A stretch of DNA of 8,584 nt from Oceanihabitans sp. (GTDB taxonomy: Bacteria; Bacteroidota; Bacteroidia; Flavobacteriales; Flavobacteriaceae), in NCBI GenBank assembly GCA_018067265.1, contig JAGPUY010000401.1:1-8584 (forward strand). Direction: 5' to 3'. This document shows positions 1 through 5,998 of the stretch, in pieces; position 1 is the stretch's first letter, and each line of letters starts with the position of its first letter. Position numbers and translations under genes: made by a program. Under the pieces are notes generated by a model. The model worked only from the letters and a program-made list of their open reading frames with translations. It was not told the origin of the DNA and searched no databases.

Positions 1-1793
1 TTATAGACTTAAACCGAAGCACGCCAAGAATGTACCTTATTAGTGCACATATTGAAAAAGCAAAAAACTTTGACTATAACGAAGGAAACAAATTAGAGTT
101 CTTAGAGTTACTTACCGATTTAGAAGAAAATCGTGAAAACCGTCCTTATTTAGATAAGATTTACCATCAAATAGGAGAGTATCATTTAAATAATCAATCC
201 GATTCTTTAGCGCTTGCCTACTATAATAAGTCTTTAAGAACAAGAACGGAAGATAAGGTTTTAAAAGCTAGAACGTATGAGATTATTGGGGACATGAAAT
301 TCATCGCAGCCCAATATAAAAGTGCGGGTGATTATTATGATAGTACTATGATTAATATGGTTTTAAACACCAAACCATATCGAGTTATTAAGCGTAAAAG
401 AGATAATCTGGAAGATGTTATTTTATATGAAGACATCGCGAAAAATAACGACAGTATTTTAAGATTAGTTTCCTTGTCTAAAGACGATAAGCTTGCGTTT
501 TTTACAAAACATGTAGAGAAACTGAAGATAGAAGCAGAAAAGGAACAAGAAAGACAGGCAGCAGCAGAAAGAAACAAAGGACTTGCTGTTACAAACAATA
601 GTTTTGGTAATAATACTTCTATGTTAGGTGGCAAAGGCGGACCAACACCAGGACAAGGTTCTTCTTTTTACTTTTACAATACTACAACAGTAGCTTATGG
701 TAAATCAGAGTTTGTTAAAGATTGGGGAAATCGTAAACTAGAAGATGATTGGAGATGGTCTAGTAATACAAATTCATCCATAAGTACTACCGAAGAAAAT
801 CCGGCATTAGCAAATGCTTCCGAAGAAGAATTATATGATCCTCAGTTTTATGTAGATCAAATTCCTTCCGAAGCGAAAGTAGTAGATAGCATTGTAAAAG
901 AAAGAAACTTTGCATACTACCAATTGGGATTAATCTATAAGGAGAAATTTAAAGAATATCCTTTAGCGAAGAGCAAATTCACACAACTTTTAAATAATAA
1001 TCCGGAAGAAAATTTAGTGCTTCCTTCTAAATATAATCTATACAAGATTCATCAATTATTAGGAGATCAAGGCGAAGCGGAGTTTGTTAAAAAAGATATC
1101 ACCACCAATTATCCAGATTCTAGATATGCAACGATTTTAAATAATCCGGAAGCCGCAAACCTGGAAGATGCCAATAGTCCGGAAACCATATATAAAAACC
1201 TGTATAATCAATATGAAAATCAGGAATACGTAAAAGTACTTTCCGATATCGAAAAATACATTATAGCTTTTGAAGCAGAGGCGATAGTTTCTAAATTCGA
1301 ACTTCTTAAAGCAACGGCAACAGGACGTTTATATGGTTATGAAGCCTATACTAAAGCAATCAATTTTGTAGCGCTTAATTATGCGAATACACCAGAAGGA
1401 CAGCGCGCGCAAGAATTGTCAACCAATGCATTGCCTAAGTTAGCTAAAAAAGAATTTGCTTCCGATAGTTTAAATGGTAATTATAAAGTGTTGTATAAAT
1501 TCAATACTGCAAATACCGAAGAAATAACAAGTTTTGTAAAAACATTAAACGAAGTTACAGAGCATGTTCCACATTATAGATTAAGTACTTCGGTAGATGT
1601 GTATGATCCAGAAACAACATTTGTTGTAATTCACGGACTAAAAAGTATCGATGGAGCAAAAGGATTTGCATACATATTAAGAGATGAGGATCGATCTAAA
1701 ATAACCAAACCATCTATGGCTATTTCCTCTACAAATTATCAAATTGTTCAGATTCATAAGAATTTAGACGATTATATTAAAGCCTACCAATAA
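1..1793 (+). CDS. sprE: SprE/PorW-like type IX secretion and gliding lipoprotein, 3' part (5'-truncated by window edge)
   Basis: The reading frame is open from base 3, so the ATG at 30 is an internal methionine and the gene begins outside the window; 596 codons are visible. The N-terminal half looks like TPR helices (for example the stretch around 160-350). A charged Glu/Gln/Arg-rich helix (about 520-575) and a Gly/Asn/Ser-rich linker lead into the segment encoded at 666-765, FYFYN...WGNRKLEDDWRWS, which I recognise as a hallmark of SprE of Flavobacterium johnsoniae and PorW of Porphyromonas gingivalis. More TPR-like helices follow, then a C-terminal alpha/beta region. Family knowledge: SprE/PorW is a periplasmic outer-membrane-anchored lipoprotein needed for type IX secretion and gliding, linking the PorK/PorN ring to the translocon. 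The lipobox cannot be checked here. The gene ends in tandem stops (TAATAA, 1791-1796), 13 nt before the bactofilin gene. Family assignment is by motif recognition only. Confidence 0.88.
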   Translation, partial: IDLNRSTPRMYLISAHIEKAKNFDYNEGNKLEFLELLTDLEENRENRPYLDKIYHQIGEYHLNNQSDSLALAYYNKSLRTRTEDKVLKARTYEIIGDMKFIAAQYKSAGDYYDSTMINMVLNTKPYRVIKRKRDNLEDVILYEDIAKNNDSILRLVSLSKDDKLAFFTKHVEKLKIEAEKEQERQAAAERNKGLAVTNNSFGNNTSMLGGKGGPTPGQGSSFYFYNTTTVAYGKSEFVKDWGNRKLEDDWRWSSNTNSSISTTEENPALANASEEELYDPQFYVDQIPSEAKVVDSIVKERNFAYYQLGLIYKEKFKEYPLAKSKFTQLLNNNPEENLVLPSKYNLYKIHQLLGDQGEAEFVKKDITTNYPDSRYATILNNPEAANLEDANSPETIYKNLYNQYENQEYVKVLSDIEKYIIAFEAEAIVSKFELLKATATGRLYGYEAYTKAINFVALNYANTPEGQRAQELSTNALPKLAKKEFASDSLNGNYKVLYKFNTANTEEITSFVKTLNEVTEHVPHYRLSTSVDVYDPETTFVVIHGLKSIDGAKGFAYILRDEDRSKITKPSMAISSTNYQIVQIHKNLDDYIKAYQ

Positions 1794-1806
1794 TAAAATA
1801 ATAGCC

Positions 1807-2235
1807 ATGTTTTCAGATAATAAAAAAGATAAAAAAGATAAAAACGCTTACGAAAATTCTTCGAGCCAAAACATTGTTGCAAAAGGAACCAGTATTGTTG
1901 GGGACTTTTCTAGTGAAGGCGATTTAAGAATTGATGGAACTATAGAAGGAAACCTAAAAACGCCAGGAAAAGTGGTTGTTGGTAAATCTGGTGTTATCAA
2001 AGGAACACTAAGTGGATCTGACGCTTATTTTGAAGGTACATTTTCTGGGAATCTTACCTTAACAGGAACCTTAACCTTGAAATCTTCTGCACATATTGAA
2101 GGCGAAGTGGTTTTAGGAAAACTAGAAGTAGAACCAGGAGCAACATTTAATGTAAACTGTGTCATGAAAGGTGATTTAGAAGGGGTAAACAATAACAAAA
2201 CTTCTTCGAAATTAAAAAAGGGACAAAGTGCCTAG
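1807..2235 (+). CDS. Bactofilin (polymer-forming cytoskeletal protein)
   Basis: The product has 142 residues. A Lys/Asp-rich disordered N-terminus (residues 1-20) is followed by a bactofilin (DUF583) domain at about 22-125. It shows the periodic Gly/hydrophobic repeat of a right-handed beta-helix: GTSIVGDFSSEGDLRIDGTI, then further turns such as GTLTLKSSAHIEGEVVLGKL. A short Lys/Ser-rich tail ends the protein. Family knowledge: bactofilins self-assemble without nucleotide into filaments that scaffold envelope or cell-shape functions; which role applies here is not visible. The ATG lies 13 nt after the sprE stop with no Shine-Dalgarno motif, which is normal for Bacteroidota. Its last 8 nt overlap the next gene. 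The position between a secretion/gliding lipoprotein and ATP synthase accessory genes suggests co-expression, not necessarily a shared function. Confidence 0.93.
   Translation: MFSDNKKDKKDKNAYENSSSQNIVAKGTSIVGDFSSEGDLRIDGTIEGNLKTPGKVVVGKSGVIKGTLSGSDAYFEGTFSGNLTLTGTLTLKSSAHIEGEVVLGKLEVEPGATFNVNCVMKGDLEGVNNNKTSSKLKKGQSA
2218..2223 (+). promoter_or_regulatory. Shine-Dalgarno-like site for the GTG-started atpZ-like gene
   Basis: AAGGGA lies 4 nt before the GTG at 2228, inside the end of the bactofilin gene. It is unusual in this window, where other starts lack such a motif. Together with the in-frame stop at 2213-2215, which leaves no other common start codon upstream, it supports GTG 2228 as the start. 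Confidence 0.5.
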
Positions 2236-2437
2236 TAAATTTTTAAGGTTTACATCTACCGCTTTTCAAATGGGTGGAACCATTTGGTTGGGTAATGTAC
2301 TAGGAGAATGGTTAGATACTAAATACCAAACCACGTATTTAGAAAATAGCATTACACTTCTAGCTGTTTTTATTTCTATGTACCTCGTCATTAGCCAAGT
2401 TTTAAAAATGTCAAAAGATAAGGAAGACAATGATTAA
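2228..2437 (+). CDS. atpZ: AtpZ/AtpI-family small membrane protein (F0F1 assembly accessory)
   Basis: The product has 69 residues and probably two membrane helices, at about 11-27 and 40-60. The first ends in GNVLGEWLD, matching the Gly-x3-Gly...Leu-Asp signature of the AtpZ/AtpI family (putative F0F1-ATPase accessory subunit). A charged tail (KDKEDND) ends it. Family knowledge: AtpI/AtpZ proteins sit beside atp operons, are implicated in c-ring assembly or ATP synthase stability, and have been suggested to act in Mg2+/Ca2+ transport; they are usually not essential. Start choice: GTG at 2228, because an in-frame TAA at 2213-2215 closes the frame and an SD-like AAGGGA precedes it. The next ATG (2269 region, residue 15) would cut into the first helix. 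It overlaps the bactofilin gene by 8 nt and the next gene by 8 nt, so translational coupling is likely. Confidence 0.82.
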   Translation: MPSKFLRFTSTAFQMGGTIWLGNVLGEWLDTKYQTTYLENSITLLAVFISMYLVISQVLKMSKDKEDND

Positions 2438-2816
2438 GAGAATTGTTTTCTACGGTATTGGTTTTTCTTTTTTATTTGCAACTGCTTATACTATTCACGT
2501 ATCCGGTTTAAAAGATTTAAATATTAAACTCAGCGTGCCGCTATTTTCTATCTACCTATTTCATTTTGTAGTATCGCTCTTTATTTGTGTGAGTTTTGCT
2601 GTACTTGAAACTACCAAAAAGCGGACAAACCAGCTAGGTTTTGTGTATTTGTTTACCTTTATGATCAAACTTATGCTGTTCGCTATTGTCTTTAAGAATT
2701 CTGTTTTTAAAGTGGAGAGCCTGAGTAAAATAGAGGGTTTTAATCTGCTAATTCCAGTGTTTCTTTTCCTTTTTTTAGAAGTCTATTTCATAGCTAGGAT
2801 ATTAAGTAAAAAATAG
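2430..2816 (+). CDS. Four-helix membrane protein, DUF6168-like, next to ATP synthase genes
   Basis: The product has 128 residues and is very hydrophobic, with four likely membrane helices at about 4-24, 35-60, 69-92 and 105-126. Short basic loops (ETTKKRTNQ after helix 2, a C-terminal KK) suggest the cytoplasmic sides. I associate this position and topology with the flavobacterial family called DUF6168, from memory and without a search. There is no catalytic motif. The location between atpZ and atpB is where many bacteria carry atpI (four helices, c-ring assembly), so an AtpI-like role is a reasonable inference, but no AtpI signature is obvious. The ATG overlaps the end of the atpZ-like gene by 8 nt, so the two are probably translated as a coupled pair. 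The gene ends 97 nt before atpB, with a promoter between them. Confidence 0.72.
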   Translation: MIKRIVFYGIGFSFLFATAYTIHVSGLKDLNIKLSVPLFSIYLFHFVVSLFICVSFAVLETTKKRTNQLGFVYLFTFMIKLMLFAIVFKNSVFKVESLSKIEGFNLLIPVFLFLFLEVYFIARILSKK

Positions 2817-2843
2817 TGGTAAATATTATTAAAAAAAAAGTAA

Positions 2844-2872
2844 TTGTTTTTTCAATAATTTCCGTAGTTTTG
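2844..2872 (+). promoter_or_regulatory. Bacteroidota-type promoter for the atpB-atpG cluster
   Basis: A -33 element TTG (2844-2846) and an exact match to the -7 consensus TAnnTTTG (TAGTTTTG, 2865-2872) are separated by 18 nt, a spacing typical for the primary sigma factor of Bacteroidota. A run of nine A (2831-2839) just upstream could act as an UP-like element. The start of transcription would fall a few bases after 2872, giving a leader of about 35 nt before the atpB ATG at 2913. This is a sequence match only. Confidence 0.72.
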
Positions 2873-2912
2873 CACCGAATTTAGAAACACAGTTTTTTTG
2901 ATTTTTTTAACA

Positions 2913-4103
2913 ATGAAGGTAGCTACACAAACTTTTAAATTTTACTCGCTAGTATTAATGCTTTTCGTAAGTGCTTTCGCAATGGCTGAAAACACTACAG
3001 ATCCTGTCCAGAATTCAGGTGGTCAAGTAGATACAAAAGATAAAGTGGATGCATATATTTTGCATCACATTCAAGATTCACACGATTTTTCGTTATTCTC
3101 TTATACAAGTGATGAAGGAGAACGTAAGCATTTCGGATTTCCACTACCAATAATTTTATGGACAAGTAATGGTTTAAGAACTTTTATGTCTTCCGAGTTT
3201 CATCATAATGATGATGGTCATGTTGTGGTAGAGAAAAACGGATTGAAATTCGCAAAGATTCATTCTAAGATCTATGAGTTAGATGGTGCAGCTGCATCGG
3301 TAGCTTTTGATGAAACACACCATGCAACGAATGCACATAAAGTATTAGATCTTTCTATTACTAAAAGTGTAGTAGGTGTTTTAATAATAGGTTTATTAAT
3401 GTTATTCTGGTTTACTGGTTTAGCAAGACAATACAAGAAGAGACAAGTGCCGACAGGTTTTGGTCGCGTTTTAGAACCTTTAGTATTGTATGTAAGAGAC
3501 GAGATTTCAAGACCAAACATTGGTGAAAAACACTATAGAAAATTTACAGGATACCTATTAACCGTATTCTTTTTTATCTGGTTTTTAAATCTAGCTGGTT
3601 TAACGCCATTAGGTTTTAATGTAACTGGTCAAGTTGCGGTTACTGCATGTTTAGCAATATTCACATTGATCATATATACGGTAAGTGGTAATAAAGATTA
3701 CTGGATGCATATGTTATGGATGCCAGGAGTACCTGTTTTAATTCGCCCAGTTTTAGCGATCATAGAATTAGCCGGAGCATTTATCATTAAGCCATTTTCA
3801 TTATTAGTACGTTTGTTTGCAAATATTTCTGCAGGACATATTGTAGTAATGAGTTTAATTGCAATTATGTTTACCCTTAAAGAATCTTTAGGAGTTGTAG
3901 GTGCAACAGGATTATCATTAGTATTATCCTTTTTTATAACATTAATTGAAGTATTAGTTGCTTTCTTACAAGCATATATCTTTACCATGCTTTCTGCATT
4001 GTTTATTGGTATGGCTGTAGCAGAGCACGATCACGATCATGCACATGATGAGCAAGGTCACGAAGTTTCTGACGCAGAGGACGTAAGAGGAGATTTCATT
4101 TAA
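2913..4103 (+). CDS. atpB: F0F1 ATP synthase subunit a
   Basis: This is the stator half of the proton channel in the inner membrane. ATG 2913 is preferred over an in-frame TTG at 2898 because it begins directly with a signal peptide (residues 1-25, cleavage after AMA), giving 396 residues. A His/Asp-containing periplasmic domain follows (about 26-150), an extension common in Bacteroidota a-subunits that makes the protein much longer than the 271 residues in E. coli. Membrane helices begin at about 151. The essential arginine is R300 in SLLVRLFANISAGH (E. coli R210). H309 aligns with E. coli E219, and E346 in IEVLVAFLQAYIF aligns with E. coli H245, the reciprocal arrangement also found in mitochondria. 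The C-terminus is His/Asp/Glu-rich (HDHDHAHDEQGH) and probably cytoplasmic. It is the first gene after the promoter; atpE follows after 36 nt. Confidence 0.97.
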   Translation: MKVATQTFKFYSLVLMLFVSAFAMAENTTDPVQNSGGQVDTKDKVDAYILHHIQDSHDFSLFSYTSDEGERKHFGFPLPIILWTSNGLRTFMSSEFHHNDDGHVVVEKNGLKFAKIHSKIYELDGAAASVAFDETHHATNAHKVLDLSITKSVVGVLIIGLLMLFWFTGLARQYKKRQVPTGFGRVLEPLVLYVRDEISRPNIGEKHYRKFTGYLLTVFFFIWFLNLAGLTPLGFNVTGQVAVTACLAIFTLIIYTVSGNKDYWMHMLWMPGVPVLIRPVLAIIELAGAFIIKPFSLLVRLFANISAGHIVVMSLIAIMFTLKESLGVVGATGLSLVLSFFITLIEVLVAFLQAYIFTMLSALFIGMAVAEHDHDHAHDEQGHEVSDAEDVRGDFI

Positions 4104-4139
4104 CAAGAGTTTTTTTAATTTAACTATAAATTTTTTATT

Positions 4140-4328
4140 ATGTACAATTTAATTGGAGCAGGTTTAATCGTAATCGGAGCAGGAATCGGTCTTGGTCAAA
4201 TTGGTGGAAAAGCAATGGAAGGTATTGCACGTCAACCAGAAGCAACAGGAAAAATTCAAACAGCAATGATTATTATTGCAGCACTTTTAGAAGGATTAGC
4301 ATTCGGTGCTTTATTCTTAGGGAAATAA
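4140..4328 (+). CDS. atpE: F0F1 ATP synthase subunit c
   Basis: The product has 62 residues and forms a two-helix hairpin that multimerises into the proton-driven rotor ring. Helix 1 has the Gly repeat GAGLIVIGAGIGLGQIGG, the polar loop has the canonical ARQPE (residues 30-34) that contacts gamma/epsilon, and helix 2 carries the ion-binding E51 in AALLEGLAFGAL. The protein is shorter than E. coli c (79 residues), as is usual in Bacteroidota. The residues after E51 (G, L, A, F) lack the Ser/Thr/Tyr ligands of Na+-type rings, and the position of the Ilyobacter Gln32 is L18, so proton coupling is predicted. The leader is T-rich with no Shine-Dalgarno motif. A strong hairpin follows the stop, which could help raise c over the other subunits. 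Confidence 0.97.
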   Translation: MYNLIGAGLIVIGAGIGLGQIGGKAMEGIARQPEATGKIQTAMIIIAALLEGLAFGALFLGK

Positions 4329-4344
4329 GCAGCAATCAAATTAA

Positions 4345-4382
4345 AAACACAAACCTGTAACGGTTGGTTGCAGGTTGTGTTT
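4345..4382 (+). terminator. Strong hairpin in the atpE-atpF gap (attenuator or mRNA-stabilising element)
   Basis: The left arm 4345-4361 (AAACACAAACCTGTAAC) pairs with the right arm 4367-4382 (GTTGCAGGTTGTGTTT). This gives a 16-bp stem with one bulged A (4351), one G-U pair and a 5-nt loop (4362-4366). The 3' side runs into TTTATT, not a long U tract, so full termination is doubtful. Partial termination or protection of the upstream atpB-atpE message from 3' decay would both favour high c-subunit expression. The structure was found by hand pairing; no energy was computed. Confidence 0.6.
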
Positions 4383-4421
4383 ATTAAATTAAAAAAAGAA
4401 GAAATTTAAATACATTTAGAA

Positions 4422-4922
4422 ATGGATAAGTTATTAAATGATTTTTCACCGGGATTATTTGTAGTACAAACAATACTACTTTTACTATTAATCTTATTAA
4501 TGGTGAAATTTGCATGGAAACCAATCATGAATTCTTTAACGGAAAGAGAAGAAGGAATTCAAGGTGCTTTAGATGCTGCTGAAAAAGCAAAATTAGAAAT
4601 GCAAAACCTGCAAGCAGATAATGCAAACTTATTAAAAGAAGCACGTGCAGAACGTGAGTCTATGCTTAAAGAAGCTCGTGACATTAAAAATACAATGATT
4701 GAAGACGCTAAAACAGAAGCGCAAACGCAAGCAAACAATATGATTGCGCAAGCACAAGCTGCTATTGAAAGCGAAAAGAAATCGGCTATGGCAGAATTAA
4801 AAAGTCATGTAGCGGGATTATCTATAGAGATTGCAGAAAAAGTAGTGCGTCAAGAATTATCTAACAAAGACAAGCAATTAGAATTAGTTGCCTCTATGTT
4901 AAATGATGCTAAATTAAACTAA
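4422..4922 (+). CDS. atpF: F0F1 ATP synthase subunit b
   Basis: The product has 166 residues and is the peripheral stalk that holds alpha3beta3 against rotation. The N-terminus has a single membrane helix (about 11-29, FVVQTILLLLLILLMVKFAW), followed by the conserved PI/L-type turn (KPIMNSLTEREEGI). From about 35 to 145 there is a long Ala/Glu/Lys/Gln-rich coiled coil without prolines. The C-terminus (AEKVVRQELSNKDKQLELV) matches the delta-binding end of b-subunits. Length is normal for the family. The 93-nt gap before it holds the hairpin described separately; an A-rich stretch precedes the start. atpH begins 9 nt after the stop. Confidence 0.96.
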   Translation: MDKLLNDFSPGLFVVQTILLLLLILLMVKFAWKPIMNSLTEREEGIQGALDAAEKAKLEMQNLQADNANLLKEARAERESMLKEARDIKNTMIEDAKTEAQTQANNMIAQAQAAIESEKKSAMAELKSHVAGLSIEIAEKVVRQELSNKDKQLELVASMLNDAKLN

Positions 4923-4931
4923 GTTTAAGTT

Positions 4932-5468
4932 ATGGCAGGAGAAAGAGCAGCAATACGTTACGCAAAAGCGGTTTTAAGTTTAGCTACAGATAAAAATACA
5001 ACGGAAGTTGTTAATAATGACATGGAGCTAATTAACAATACAGTCGCGCAAAGTAAAGACTTGAAAGATATGCTTTATAGTCCTGTAATTACTTCGGCTA
5101 TAAAAAAATCGGCTTTATTAGAAATCTTTAAAGGGATTAGTCCAGCAACGGTAAACCTAATAGATACGCTAATTGCGAATAAAAGAACCGATTTGTTACC
5201 GCAAGTAGCTTCAAAGTTTATAACTTTATACGAGCAACAAAAAGGAAGTCAAATTGCAATAGTTACAACCGCTGTACCTTTAACAGAAGAGTTAGAAACA
5301 AAAGTTTTAGCAAAAGTTAAAGAACTTACAGGAAAAGAAACAGCAATTAAAAATATAGTAGACGAAAACATTTTAGGTGGTTTCATTTTAAGAGTTGGCG
5401 ATACACAGTACGATGCTAGTATCTCGAACCAATTGAATAAGCTAAAAAGAGAGTTTGCAATTAATTAG
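4932..5468 (+). CDS. atpH: F0F1 ATP synthase subunit delta
   Basis: The product has 178 residues, the usual length, and is the cap that joins subunit b to the top of the alpha3beta3 head (OSCP homologue). The N-terminus AIRYAKAVLSLA is the typical helical domain start (residues 6-17), and the C-terminal domain ends in the conserved GGFILRVGDTQYDASISNQL...L (about 149-172). The start is 9 nt after atpF with no Shine-Dalgarno motif. The stop lies 4 nt before the ATG of the secreted-protein gene, which suggests translational coupling of the two. Confidence 0.96.
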   Translation: MAGERAAIRYAKAVLSLATDKNTTEVVNNDMELINNTVAQSKDLKDMLYSPVITSAIKKSALLEIFKGISPATVNLIDTLIANKRTDLLPQVASKFITLYEQQKGSQIAIVTTAVPLTEELETKVLAKVKELTGKETAIKNIVDENILGGFILRVGDTQYDASISNQLNKLKREFAIN

Positions 5469-5472
5469 TACG

Positions 5473-5934
5473 ATGAGAAATACTTTATCCATCCTATTCT
5501 TACTTATTACTTTTAGTGCAGCAGCACAAAAGGTGAAGATAAAAAAAGGTAAAGTGTTTATCGATAAAGAAGAATACGTGCTTTCTGAAGAAGATAAATT
5601 ATCCGATGGATCTTTTATCATTTCCAATTTAAAAGGAGAGGAGTTATTCTATTTAAAGTACAATACATATAGCGACCCTAAATATAGGAGAGATACAAAT
5701 CCAAATGGAATGGTTGGGTATTTTGAATTGATATCTAAGGATTTAGAAACGGTTTATTTTGAATCCGGAACGCACCCAAGTATAAGTGCTTCAGGAATGT
5801 CAAAAAAAACGTTTAAAATATTATACAATGGAGAAGTCATTAATACAGACGGAACTATTAATAAGGATAAATTAGAAATGGTATCTAAAAAGGTTGGTTT
5901 CGAATTTACAAAAAAGAGAACAGAATTAAATTAA
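5473..5934 (+). CDS. Secreted protein of unknown function inserted between atpH and atpA
   Basis: The product has 153 residues. ATG 5473 is preferred over an in-frame TTG at 5455, because it begins directly with a signal peptide: MRNTLSILFLLITFSAAAQ, with likely cleavage before Q19, the usual flavobacterial pattern. The mature part starts KVKIKKGKVFIDKEEYVLSE and is rich in alternating beta-type segments (FIISNLKGEELFYLKY, KTFKILYNGEVI). No Cys, lipobox, membrane anchor or catalytic motif is visible. Similar small exported proteins with a KVKIKKG..-IDK opening are, to my recollection, frequent in Flavobacteriaceae and lack known function. It follows atpH by only 4 nt, and atpA begins 64 nt after it. 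It cannot be part of the cytoplasmic F1 head if exported. Its codon use looks like that of its neighbours, so recent transfer is not evident. Function: unknown. Confidence 0.85.
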   Translation: MRNTLSILFLLITFSAAAQKVKIKKGKVFIDKEEYVLSEEDKLSDGSFIISNLKGEELFYLKYNTYSDPKYRRDTNPNGMVGYFELISKDLETVYFESGTHPSISASGMSKKTFKILYNGEVINTDGTINKDKLEMVSKKVGFEFTKKRTELN

Positions 5935-5960
5935 AAAAGAGTTATTCAAAAGATGGAAAC

Positions 5961-5988
5961 ATCTAGAGTATAACGTCTAATATCTAAT
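5961..5988 (+). repeat. Degenerate 7-nt tandem repeat before atpA
   Basis: Four consecutive heptamers in register, ATCTAGA, GTATAAC, GTCTAAT and ATCTAAT, fit a pattern (A/G)T(C/A)TA(A/G)N, ending 10 nt before the atpA start. Only the last two are near-identical (6 of 7), so the first two may be chance in AT-rich DNA. Confidence 0.35.
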
Positions 5989-5998
5989 TATAACAAAG

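Noticed and set aside
30..32. ATG at 30 as the start of the first gene
   Set aside because: The frame is open back to the window edge (codons from base 3) and the upstream residues continue the helical TPR-like pattern, so this is an internal methionine of a truncated gene.
335..634. Antisense open frame opposite the sprE gene
   Set aside because: It lies wholly within a well-supported coding gene, has low-complexity Ser/Leu/Phe-rich translation and no start context; the same holds for the minus-strand frames at 3272-3520, 3698-3988, 5442-5627, 6892-7197 and 7903-8106.
2825..2859. AT-only inverted repeat (ATTATT-A run / T run-AATAAT) as a terminator before atpB
   Set aside because: It has no G-C pairs in the stem and overlaps the promoter elements; it is better read as the A tract and -33 region of the promoter.
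2898..2912. TTG start giving subunit a five extra residues
   Set aside because: ATG 2913 opens directly with a standard signal peptide, and the TTG lies in the T-rich leader.
5455..5472. TTG start of the secreted-protein gene inside atpH
   Set aside because: ATG 5473 gives a clean signal peptide (basic residue R2, then a hydrophobic core); the upstream codons overlap atpH and add nothing signal-like.
5951..5964. Small perfect hairpin AGATG-GAAA-CATCT before atpA
   Set aside because: It has only 5 bp. The GAAA loop is stable, but a structure this small is expected by chance.
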